DNA from: Verrucomicrobiota bacterium
GTDB lineage: Bacteria > Verrucomicrobiota > Verrucomicrobiia > Chthoniobacterales > UBA10450
Length of the DNA stretch: 5,244 nucleotides
Assembly: GCA_003218615.1 (NCBI GenBank)
Contig: QHOD01000159.1
Coordinates: forward strand, 1 to 5,244
Direction of reading: 5' to 3'
Shown here one piece after another: positions 1-5,244 of the stretch. The translations under genes and the position numbers were made by a program. Under the pieces are notes generated by a model. It did not search any database. It was not told where the DNA came from and saw only the letters and a list, made by a program, of their open reading frames with translations. Numbering within the stretch: the first letter of the stretch is position 1; every line of letters starts with the position of its first letter.

Positions 1-157
1 GTCCGCTCGCGTCCGTGAAGCGAACCGTGAGTGGATAATAAGTCCTGAAGCCTTCACCGAGGCGGCCAAATTGCACAACCAGCGCACCGACCATCGCTAA
101 TCCAACGAAGACAAATGCGCCCACTTTAAACTCTAAACCTCGCTCGTGCCGATTCAT
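1..157 (-). CDS. mlaD: MCE-domain lipid transport protein (MlaD-like), N-terminal fragment
   Basis: Only the first 52 codons are present; the gene runs off the left edge. The ATG at 157-155 opens MNRHERGLEFKVGAF, followed by a hydrophobic segment at about residues 12-31 (a single inner-membrane anchor) and then RLGEGF and the start of the MCE domain (YPLTVRFTDASG). This order, a short cytoplasmic N-terminus, one membrane helix and then an MCE domain beginning with a Y-x-V-x-F strand and an A-S-G turn, is typical of MlaD-family substrate-binding subunits. In the family, MlaD forms a periplasmic hexameric ring on the MlaE/MlaF complex and carries phospholipids. The gene lies 133 bases downstream of mlaF on the same strand, which supports the call. 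No Shine-Dalgarno sequence is evident before the ATG. The rest of the MCE domain and any helical C-terminal extension (as in longer MCE or PqiB-type proteins) cannot be seen, so the exact subfamily is open. Confidence 0.85.
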   Translation of the reverse strand, partial: MNRHERGLEFKVGAFVFVGLAMVGALVVQFGRLGEGFRTYYPLTVRFTDASG

Positions 158-166
158 TGGACGCTA

Positions 167-195
167 ATTGTCGGTCTTACCGTTGATTTTCGCAA
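167..195 (-). promoter_or_regulatory. Possible sigma70-like promoter before mlaD
   Basis: On the minus strand TTGCGA (195-190) is followed after 17 bases by GACAAT (172-167). Each box matches the sigma70 consensus at 4 of 6 positions. The -10-like box ends only 9 bases before the mlaD ATG, so a transcript from it would be nearly leaderless. A match this weak can occur by chance, and mlaD may simply be transcribed from the mlaE/mlaF promoter. Confidence 0.2.
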
Positions 196-211
196 GGTAG
201 GGCCGTTCACC

Positions 212-232
212 CGCCTTCGCTGCGCTAGGGCG
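212..232. repeat. Imperfect inverted repeat in the mlaF-mlaD gap
   Basis: CGCCTTCGC (212-220) and GCTAGGGCG (224-232) form a 9-base stem with one G-T wobble and one mismatch around a 3-base loop. It lies in the 133-base non-coding gap between the mlaF stop and the mlaD start and is GC-rich, followed by a GTGGCAGGC stretch. It resembles the short GC-rich palindromic elements often scattered between genes. Only one copy is seen in this window, so dispersed-repeat status is unproven. Confidence 0.4.
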
Positions 233-277
233 TGGCAGGCCCGAACCGCCCGTCGCAGACGCGAATATACAGGAATA

Positions 278-318
278 CGGACGATCGAAATCAATCGCCC
301 CCACCGTCGGATCGTCCG
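278..318. repeat. Perfect 9-base inverted repeat spanning the mlaF stop codon
   Basis: CGGACGATC (278-286) and GATCGTCCG (310-318) are exact reverse complements separated by 23 bases. On the minus strand the first arm encodes part of the GRS in the MlaF tail, the loop contains the TGA stop (293-291), and the second arm is in the gap before mlaD. No T-run follows the stem, so it does not look like a standard intrinsic terminator. It could instead protect the 3' end of the mlaE-mlaF message or lower read-through into mlaD. Confidence 0.5.
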
Positions 319-1091
319 AGCATAAAATCCTGCAAAATCGGATTGCTCGTCTGCTGAAGCTGATTGGGCGTTCCATAAAAATAAATTCGACCCTCGTGCA
401 AGTAGGCAACATGATTGGCGACATCGAACGCGCTCTTCATGTCGTGCGTGACCACGATGCTTGTCATTCCCAGCCGCTCCTGTAACCGGCGTATCAGACG
501 ATTGATACTGTCGGAGACGACAGGATCAAGGCCGGAAGTCGGCTCGTCATATAGTACGCACTTCGGTCGGCGAATGATCGAGCGGGCCAGACCGACGCGC
601 TTCTTCATTCCACCACTCAAGCTGACCGGCATTTTTTCCTCCTGACCTTCGAGCTCTACCACATCAAGCATCTCGCGAACTTTTTCGCGTAAAACCTTTG
701 GGTCGCGCTCGCCTGCTTCGCGTAACGGAAAGGCGATGTTTTCCGCTACGGTCATCGAATCAAAAAGCGCCGCACCTTGAAAGAGAATGCCGATCTTTTG
801 GCGGATGGCGCCGAGCTGCCGCTCGCTCAAGCCGATAATATTTTGGTCTTCGACCCAAATTTCACCAGAGTCCGGTTCCATCAAACCCACCAAATGTTTG
901 AGCAAAACACTCTTGCCCCCGCCGCTACGCCCGATGATGGCGAGCGTTTCACCGCGTGCGACGTCGAGATCGACGCCGCGCAAAATTTCCTGGGTGCCGA
1001 TTGTCTTCGTTAAATCACGCACCGTCAGCATCGAGCCAACGCGTCGATCGTGCGATGAGCTTGTAGAAATCTGAGGCGATACTTCGATCAT
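291..1091 (-). CDS. mlaF: ABC transporter ATP-binding protein MlaF (phospholipid transport)
   Basis: This 266-residue protein is a complete ABC ATPase. Visible motifs in order are Walker A GRSGGGKS (54-61), Q-loop ILFQGAALFDSMTV with Gln105, signature LSGGMKKRVGLARSI (from 158), Walker B CVLYDEP with Glu183, D-loop SGLD, and H-loop VVTHD with His216. The signature followed by MKKRVGLARS rather than QQQRVAIARA, with LFDSMTV after the Q-loop, is characteristic of the Mla/MCE-system ATPases (MlaF, Mkl). It powers MlaE in moving phospholipids between the membranes. The ATG (1091-1089) overlaps the mlaE TGA (1090-1088) as ATGA, which indicates translational coupling and is why this start was chosen over ATG 1031, which would give 246 residues. 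Residues 1-20 are a Ser-rich, non-conserved stretch before the usual MLTVRDLTK opening, so the later start remains possible. Reading further upstream in this frame, to ATG 1403, gives only an Arg/His-rich shadow of mlaE. Confidence 0.94.
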   Translation of the reverse strand: MIEVSPQISTSSSHDRRVGSMLTVRDLTKTIGTQEILRGVDLDVARGETLAIIGRSGGGKSVLLKHLVGLMEPDSGEIWVEDQNIIGLSERQLGAIRQKIGILFQGAALFDSMTVAENIAFPLREAGERDPKVLREKVREMLDVVELEGQEEKMPVSLSGGMKKRVGLARSIIRRPKCVLYDEPTSGLDPVVSDSINRLIRRLQERLGMTSIVVTHDMKSAFDVANHVAYLHEGRIYFYGTPNQLQQTSNPILQDFMLGRSDGGGD

Positions 1092-1885
1092 TGATACCCC
1101 GCTGGATAAATGATGTTGAGCGACATGGTGAGGAAGAAATTGCAAATCAGGACCGCGAGCGACGAGTTCACCACAGCTTCGGTCGTTGCGCGGCCGACAC
1201 CGACAGCGCCTTCGCGGGCGGCCAATCCTTTCTGGCAACTGATGAACACAATCAGAATCCCGAAACAGAACGCTTTCGACAAACCCATGATGATGTCGCG
1301 ATTGCGCGTCCAGCGCACCATGTTCGCCATGTAATATGTGCCGTTGATATCGAGCAAGAAGATGGCGATGAAATAGCCAGCGGCGATGCCGACGGCGATG
1401 CATTCGGCCACCAGCAGCGGCATCGACACCATCATGGCAAGCGCGCGCGGCACAACCAGATAATCGGTCGGATAGACCGCAAGGGCGCGTAACGCGTCGA
1501 TCTGCTCGGTCACTTTCATCGTGCCGATTTCCGCCGACATGGCCGCGCCAACCCGACCCGCCACCATCAATGCCGTGAGCACCGGGCCAAGTTCGCGGCA
1601 GATCGAGACAGACACCACTGCGCCGGTGGCGGATCCCATTCCGATTTTGTTAAACTGAAAGAACGTTTGCGCTGCGAATACCGCACCGGTAAACGCGCCG
1701 GTGACCACGACGACAAGTTGGGAAAGTAATCCAATCTCGACGATTTGATTGAGAAATAATTTCCAGCGGAGCTTGTGAGTGAAAATAGAACGAAAGGTGT
1801 CGGCAGCGAGCAATACCACCTCGCCCAAGTATTGGAAGAACGCGACAAAGATTCCTCCGAGCGCGTTAAATAATCGAGTGATCAT
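1088..1885 (-). CDS. mlaE: ABC transporter permease MlaE (phospholipid transport)
   Basis: This 265-residue integral inner-membrane protein is close to the usual MlaE length of about 260. It shows the family hallmark from residue 99: LGPVLTALMVAGRVGAAMSA, continuing EIGTMKVTEQIDALRAL, which forms the coupling region contacting the ATPase. Before it are a predicted amphipathic N-terminal helix (MITRLFNALGGIFVAFFQYL) and a membrane segment near 48-74. Further membrane segments lie near 145-178, 200-217 and 238-258, with the conserved REGAVGVGRATTEAVV motif at about 224-239. In the family two MlaE subunits sit beneath the MlaD ring with two MlaF ATPases and form the lipid path. The ATG at 1885-1883 is the natural family start; no Shine-Dalgarno is obvious. 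It is the first of the three mla genes here, giving the order E-F-D rather than the F-E-D order of Escherichia coli. Confidence 0.95.
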   Translation of the reverse strand: MITRLFNALGGIFVAFFQYLGEVVLLAADTFRSIFTHKLRWKLFLNQIVEIGLLSQLVVVVTGAFTGAVFAAQTFFQFNKIGMGSATGAVVSVSICRELGPVLTALMVAGRVGAAMSAEIGTMKVTEQIDALRALAVYPTDYLVVPRALAMMVSMPLLVAECIAVGIAAGYFIAIFLLDINGTYYMANMVRWTRNRDIIMGLSKAFCFGILIVFISCQKGLAAREGAVGVGRATTEAVVNSSLAVLICNFFLTMSLNIIYPAGYQ

Positions 1886-2000
1886 CTGGTTTGTCAGTCG
1901 TGCCTGGTTGAATGGTAAGATCCCGACGCCCTTTGCTTTTCACGGATCGACATTTGCGTGCCACTTCCTGGAAACGAACGCCGATCTTCCCAAAGTTTGG

Positions 2001-2264
2001 TCAGACACCGAGCGGCTGAGTTTTCGTTTTCGGCCGAAGCTCCGGCGGAATCGCGCCAATGAACCGCGGGTCAAGCCCAAGCTTCAGGAAAATCGCACGG
2101 ATTTCCCGGACATTGATCGTCGGTTCGTCGAGTTCGAAATAAACCAGATCGTGATTGCTATCGACTTTATATCGCATGCCGGCAATTGCAGCGAGCTGCT
2201 GATCCAACTCCAGGATTTTGCTCAAATCCCGCAGTCCTGGCGCGTAAACTTCTAGTTCGATCAT
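2001..2264 (-). CDS. Small hypothetical protein, predicted ferredoxin-like fold
   Basis: I do not recognise this 87-residue protein. The reading frame extends to a TTG at 2303, but the ATG at 2264-2262 (MIELEVYAPG) is preferred because a beta-strand starts there. By eye the layout is beta (2-8), alpha (11-28), beta (30-35), beta (40-46), alpha (51-63), beta (67-72). This beta-alpha-beta-beta-alpha-beta order resembles heavy-metal-associated (HMA)-like and ACT-like small domains, but there is no cysteine at all, so an HMA-type CxxC metal site is absent. The C-terminus is basic and Pro-rich and likely flexible. There is no signal peptide or membrane segment, so it is probably cytoplasmic. It lies 115 bases upstream of mlaE on the same strand and could share its transcript. 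The amphipathic strand pattern supports a real gene over the opposite-strand frame at 1779-2255. Function is unknown. Confidence 0.72.
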   Translation of the reverse strand: MIELEVYAPGLRDLSKILELDQQLAAIAGMRYKVDSNHDLVYFELDEPTINVREIRAIFLKLGLDPRFIGAIPPELRPKTKTQPLGV

Positions 2265-2274
2265 GTTGGCCGAA

Positions 2275-2303
2275 AGTTTAGCGAGCGGATCGCAACGGTG
2301 CAA
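2275..2303 (-). promoter_or_regulatory. Possible sigma70-like promoter for the small gene and mla genes
   Basis: On the minus strand TTGCAC (2303-2298) is followed after exactly 17 bases by TAAACT (2280-2275), which matches the -10 consensus at 4 of 6 positions; the -35-like box shares only TTG. It sits in the divergent gap, 10 bases before the ATG at 2264, so any leader would be very short. The call rests on location and spacing and is weak. Confidence 0.22.
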
Positions 2304-2331
2304 CGCCTTAAACGGCGCGCGACGCGCATCA

Positions 2332-2348
2332 TTTGCGCACCGCGCAAA
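2332..2348. promoter_or_regulatory. Perfect palindrome in the divergent intergenic region (possible operator)
   Basis: TTTGCGC (2332-2338) and GCGCAAA (2342-2348) are exact reverse complements around a 3-base centre, ACC. The element lies in the 97-base region between the divergently transcribed small gene and lipoprotein gene, 13 bases before the lipoprotein ATG at 2362. A dyad of this size at this place fits a dimeric repressor site overlapping the plus-strand promoter, or a hairpin in the 5' leader. No regulator gene is visible nearby and no known operator consensus was recognised. Confidence 0.4.
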
Positions 2349-2361
2349 GCTGCGATAAAAG

Positions 2362-2871
2362 ATGCCAGTCTACAGAATGAAGCACGCCGTTCAGTTTCTG
2401 CTCATAGGGAATCTTCTTCTTGGCGCCATATTTTTGGGCGGTTGCGAGACCATGCCGCAAGGAATTCAGCAGGCACGAATCGAGATGGCGCAGCGCATCG
2501 CGGCCGAACCGGCGGGCGATTATTACATTGGACGGCGTTACTACAAACCCGATTACAAGTTCTGGGGCTATATCCGGCGTTCGGGTCAGCCTTGGAGCAC
2601 AGCACAATTAGTCGTGTTAAATGAAAAACAGAAACTCGCCCCAGATCGCGAACGTCTCGAGTTCGGAAGTGACAACAATTACGAATATAAACTCTATGGC
2701 TCTTTCAGCGGCGACACGGTTTACGAGCCGGCGAGCAACGGATTCTATTCGGAGTTCGTTTTGAAGGGATACGAGTTAATCTCGACCAACCCGGCGCCAA
2801 TTTTCAAAAGTCAATTCCGCGGCAGCGCCTCGGAGGCGGAACTGCGATACACTGTCGAGAAACCGGAATAA
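2362..2871 (+). CDS. Uncharacterised outer-membrane-type lipoprotein
   Basis: This 169-residue protein begins with a lipoprotein signal peptide: basic residues near Arg5-Lys7, a hydrophobic core VQFLLIGNLLLGAIF, and a lipobox LGGC with the lipidated cysteine at Cys28. Glu rather than Asp follows the cysteine, so under the enterobacterial Lol rule it would go to the outer membrane. The mature part is rich in aromatic residues (GDYYIGRRYYKPDYKFWGYI, then NNYEYKLYG, then LKGYELISTNPAPIFKSQ), suggesting a compact beta-rich periplasmic domain. I recognise no named family; my impression is that similar proteins occur in verrucomicrobial genomes, but I cannot confirm it here. The in-frame ATG at 2377 (MKHAVQFLL) would give a more classical 23-residue signal peptide with the same mature protein, and neither start has a Shine-Dalgarno. 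Its stop lies one base before the xerC ATG, suggesting co-transcription. Confidence 0.85.
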   Translation: MPVYRMKHAVQFLLIGNLLLGAIFLGGCETMPQGIQQARIEMAQRIAAEPAGDYYIGRRYYKPDYKFWGYIRRSGQPWSTAQLVVLNEKQKLAPDRERLEFGSDNNYEYKLYGSFSGDTVYEPASNGFYSEFVLKGYELISTNPAPIFKSQFRGSASEAELRYTVEKPE

Positions 2872-2872
2872 A

Positions 2873-3781
2873 ATGACGAAGGCTACTGGTGCGCTAGCGA
2901 ATCGTGATGCTCTCGCCGACGAATTCCTGCGCTATCTCACGATCGAGCGAAATGCTTCGCCGCGGACGCTGAAAGCATATCGTGAGGCGCTCAGGGCTTT
3001 TCGGGCGAAAAACAAAACGCCCTGGAAAAAGTGCACGGTCGATGATTTTCGCGACTATCTCTTTGCGATCATGAAGCGTGGCCAGGCGCGTTCCTACGTG
3101 CGACTGCAATTCTCCGCCTTGCGCACATTCTACCAATTTCTCTCCGCGCGAAAAGGTTTGCGAACGAATCCTGTGCGAGAAGTGCTATTGCCAAAGATCG
3201 ACAAAAAGCTTCCGCTTGTGCTTACGCGTCAGCAGATCGACGAGCTTCTCGCAACGCCCCTCAAGATCGACAAAAATCGCGCCGCGCCTGTTTGGATGCC
3301 ACTGCGCGATGTGGCGATCATGGAACTTTTCTACAGCAGCGGCCTGCGTTTAAGCGAGCTGGCTGCCCTCAATGTTGCCGATGTCGATCTTTACACCGAG
3401 TCGGTCCGGGTACTTGGCAAAGGCCGTAAAGAGCGCATTTGTCCGGTCGGTTTGCCCGCGCTGGAAGCAATCTCGCGTTACCGCGCAGCGGCAAATGTGC
3501 ACGCAGGACCGCTCTTCATAAACAAATCGCGCAGGCGAATGTCCACGCGTTCCATCTGGCTTGTCCTGAAACGTTATTTACGGCACACGTCGATTCCAAT
3601 TTCGATCAGTCCACATAAACTGCGGCATAGTTTCGCTACGCATATGCTCGATCGCGGCGCCGATCTGCGGAGTGTTCAAGCGCTGCTCGGCCACGCTAGT
3701 CTTTCCACGACGCAAATCTATACGCACGTGACCGTCGAGCGGCTCAAAAAAGCATACGCGGACGCGCATCCGCGCGCGTGA
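2873..3781 (+). CDS. xerC: Tyrosine recombinase of the XerC/XerD family
   Basis: This 302-residue protein has the usual Xer length and two-domain plan. The N-terminal SAM-like core-binding domain spans about 14-100 (FLRYLTIERNASPRTLKAYR), and the catalytic domain about 118-298. All six catalytic residues are present: Arg159 (SGLRLSEL), Lys183 (LGKGRKER), His248 and Arg251 (HKLRHSFATHML), His274 (LLGHASLSTTQ) and the nucleophile Tyr283 (IYTHV). Their spacing is the same as I recall for Escherichia coli XerC. Family members cut and rejoin DNA at dif to resolve chromosome dimers before division. The context (no transposase, integrase site or phage gene, and a housekeeping neighbour) favours a chromosomal Xer protein over a mobile-element integrase. 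XerC versus XerD cannot be settled from one sequence. The ATG follows the lipoprotein stop after one base, so translation is probably coupled. The stop is 8 bases from the end of convergent clpC. Confidence 0.92.
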   Translation: MTKATGALANRDALADEFLRYLTIERNASPRTLKAYREALRAFRAKNKTPWKKCTVDDFRDYLFAIMKRGQARSYVRLQFSALRTFYQFLSARKGLRTNPVREVLLPKIDKKLPLVLTRQQIDELLATPLKIDKNRAAPVWMPLRDVAIMELFYSSGLRLSELAALNVADVDLYTESVRVLGKGRKERICPVGLPALEAISRYRAAANVHAGPLFINKSRRRMSTRSIWLVLKRYLRHTSIPISISPHKLRHSFATHMLDRGADLRSVQALLGHASLSTTQIYTHVTVERLKKAYADAHPRA

Positions 3782-3789
3782 TCCAAAAA

Positions 3790-5244
3790 TTAACTCGCCG
3801 GCGCGGTCGCGCTGCCGGTCGGCTCCGCCACATGGAACGCGAGTTTCCCATCGGCAGCGGTCACCTCGACACGGTCGCCCGCCTTGACGTTGCCTCTGAG
3901 CAATTCCTCTGCCAGCGGGTCTTCGAGGTAACGCTCGACTGCGCGCCGCATTGGGCGCGCCCCGTAATTGGGATCGTATCCTTTCTCGATGACGAACTCA
4001 TGCGCCGCAGTGTCCAGCATGATCTCGATCTCTTTGGCTTTGATGCGCGCCTTCACCTTCGCCACTTCAAGATCGACAATGCGCATCAGGTGCGATTTCT
4101 CAAGCGAATGGAAGACGATGATCTCGTCGAGGCGATTGAGAAACTCAGGTTTAAAGACCCGCTTGGTTTCATCGAGAATTTTATCGCGCATCGAAGCGTA
4201 ATCATGTCCTTCTCGAGGTGCACCAAACCCCATCACCGTTTGTTTCTTGAGCAGATCAGCACCGACATTCGATGTCATGATAATGATCGTATTCCGGAAA
4301 TCGATCTTGCGACCTAACGAATCGGTGATTTTTCCATCCTCCAGAATCTGCAAGAGCAGGTGCATCACGTCGGGATGCGCTTTTTCAATTTCGTCGAAAA
4401 GCACAACCGAATACGGCCGGCGGCGCACTGCTTCGGAAAGTTGTCCGCCTTCCTCGTAACCCACGTAGCCAGGCGGCGAACCGATCAAACGCGAGGCGGT
4501 GAATTTTTCCATGTATTCCGACATGTCGATCTGAATGAGTGCGTCGGAATCGCCGAACATGAATTCAGCCAGCGTGCGAGCGAGATAGGTTTTGCCCACG
4601 CCAGTGGGGCCAAGAAAGACAAAGGAACCGATCGGGCGTTTTGGATCTTTCAAATCGGCGCGCGAGCGGCGCAGCGCTTTGCTGATGGCCGTGACGGCTT
4701 CCTCCTGCCCGATAACCCGCTGCTTCAGCTCGGTTTCCATCATGAGCAGCTTTTGCATCTCCTCCTGTTCCATGCGTTGGAGAGGAACGCCGGTGACTTT
4801 TGAAATGATGTGCATCATGTCGTCGCCTGTGACCACCACTTCTTTCTCTTCGCGCTCCTCCCGCCATTTGTTCAGAATTGCGTCGAGCTTTTCTTTTGTT
4901 TGCTTCTCTCGGTCACGAAGCGCGGCGGCTTTTTCAAAATCCTGTGCTTTGATCGCTGCCTCCTTTTCAAGACGGATCTCTTCGATTTCCTTCTCAATCT
5001 CCTTAACATCGGGCGGTCGCGTCATGGCGTTGATGCGCGCCCGCGCGCCCGCTTCGTCCATGACATCGATGGCTTTGTCGGGGAGAAAACGTCCCGTGAT
5101 ATAACGATCGGAAAATCTGACCGCGGTCTCGAGCGCTTCATCGGTGAGTTTCGCTTTGTGGTGGGCCTCGTATTTCGGGCGCAGTCCTTTCAGGATTTGG
5201 ATCGCTTCGTCCACGGTCGGTGCATCCACCTTTATGGTTTGGAA
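3790..5244 (-). CDS. clpC: ATP-dependent Clp protease ATP-binding subunit ClpC, C-terminal part
   Basis: The visible 484 residues are the C-terminal part of a ClpC-type AAA+ unfoldase; the frame stays open to the right edge (FQTIKVDAPTVDEAIQIL), so the N-domain and most of the first AAA+ domain lie outside. Seen in order: end of D1 with its lid (1-70; RFLPDKAIDVMDEAGARAR), a linker with a UVR-type coiled segment (about 88-123; KAQDFEKAAALRDREK), then D2 with Walker A GPTGVGKT (212-219), pore loop GYVG (259-262), Walker B VVLFDE (280-285), sensor 1 MTSN, arginine finger in FLNRLDE (Arg371), and the D2-small domain with sensor 2 GARPMRRA. The UVR segment separates ClpC from ClpB, which has a much longer coiled M-domain. 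VMGFG at about 337-341 matches the place of the ClpP-docking loop, so it probably feeds substrates to ClpP. The C-terminal tail is Ala/Thr/Pro-rich. Expression signals are beyond the window. Confidence 0.95.
   Translation of the reverse strand, partial: FQTIKVDAPTVDEAIQILKGLRPKYEAHHKAKLTDEALETAVRFSDRYITGRFLPDKAIDVMDEAGARARINAMTRPPDVKEIEKEIEEIRLEKEAAIKAQDFEKAAALRDREKQTKEKLDAILNKWREEREEKEVVVTGDDMMHIISKVTGVPLQRMEQEEMQKLLMMETELKQRVIGQEEAVTAISKALRRSRADLKDPKRPIGSFVFLGPTGVGKTYLARTLAEFMFGDSDALIQIDMSEYMEKFTASRLIGSPPGYVGYEEGGQLSEAVRRRPYSVVLFDEIEKAHPDVMHLLLQILEDGKITDSLGRKIDFRNTIIIMTSNVGADLLKKQTVMGFGAPREGHDYASMRDKILDETKRVFKPEFLNRLDEIIVFHSLEKSHLMRIVDLEVAKVKARIKAKEIEIMLDTAAHEFVIEKGYDPNYGARPMRRAVERYLEDPLAEELLRGNVKAGDRVEVTAADGKLAFHVAEPTGSATAPAS

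Noticed and set aside
164..424. 86-codon minus-strand frame across the mlaF 3' end and the gap before mlaD
   Set aside because: It overlaps the conserved mlaF C-terminus in another frame, and its downstream half is just the GC-rich gap without protein-like character.
1092..1403. N-terminal extension of the mlaF frame to an upstream ATG at 1403
   Set aside because: The added stretch is Arg/His-rich, lies wholly inside mlaE in another frame and has no ABC-ATPase similarity.
1990..2000. CCAAA-G-TTTGG short palindrome just after the small gene's stop
   Set aside because: Five-base AT-rich arms are too short and too weak for a terminator and are expected by chance.
1779..2255. 158-codon plus-strand frame opposite the small gene and the mlaE start
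   Set aside because: Its composition has no domain pattern, it is antisense to clear mlaE coding sequence, and the opposite-strand 87-residue protein shows a better amphipathic fold pattern.
2873..3781. Reading the tyrosine recombinase as an integrase of a mobile element
   Set aside because: Its length, motif spacing and housekeeping neighbours fit a chromosomal Xer protein; no attachment-site repeats, tRNA gene or cargo genes are visible.
3778..4317. 179-codon plus-strand frame starting at a GTG overlapping the xerC stop
   Set aside because: It is fully antisense to the conserved ClpC D2-small domain. The overlap with the xerC stop is suggestive, but no recognisable protein features are seen.
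4360..4803. 147-codon plus-strand frame
   Set aside because: It is antisense to the most conserved ClpC motifs (Walker A and B), so its openness follows from ClpC codon constraints.

Overview
This window looks like ordinary chromosome from a Gram-negative bacterium, most probably a soil-type Verrucomicrobiota member (Chthoniobacter/Udaeobacter-like). That placement is an inference from the protein flavour: an MCE protein opening of the verrucomicrobial type, a UVR-containing ClpC, and a small lipoprotein resembling uncharacterised verrucomicrobial proteins. Base composition is moderately GC-rich by eye, and start codons lack clear Shine-Dalgarno sequences. No mobile element, CRISPR array, tRNA or rRNA was recognised. 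Coding density is high and no gene-free stretch exceeds about 135 bases.

Left part (1-2264), all on the minus strand and read right to left: a small 87-residue protein of unknown function with a predicted ferredoxin-like layout (2001-2264); the permease MlaE (1088-1885); the ATPase MlaF (291-1091), whose ATG overlaps the mlaE stop as ATGA; and, after a 133-base gap, the first 52 codons of an MCE-domain (MlaD-like) protein running off the left edge. Together the three mla genes specify an ABC lipid-transport machine of the inner membrane that moves phospholipids between inner and outer membranes. Two inverted repeats lie between mlaF and mlaD, one of them spanning the mlaF stop codon.

Middle (2265-3781): a 97-base divergent promoter region containing a perfect 7-base-arm palindrome. 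It is followed on the plus strand by an uncharacterised lipoprotein (2362-2871) and, one base after its stop, a tyrosine recombinase of the XerC/XerD family (2873-3781) with all six catalytic residues. The spacing suggests a two-gene transcript.

Right part (3790-5244), minus strand: the C-terminal 484 residues of a ClpC-type AAA+ unfoldase (UVR motif, second AAA+ domain, D2-small domain), convergent with xerC and only 8 bases from it. Its N-terminal part lies beyond the right edge.

I found no convincing undescribed multi-gene system. The most useful leads are the two uncharacterised proteins (the small protein before mlaE and the lipoprotein before xerC) and the three inverted repeats.
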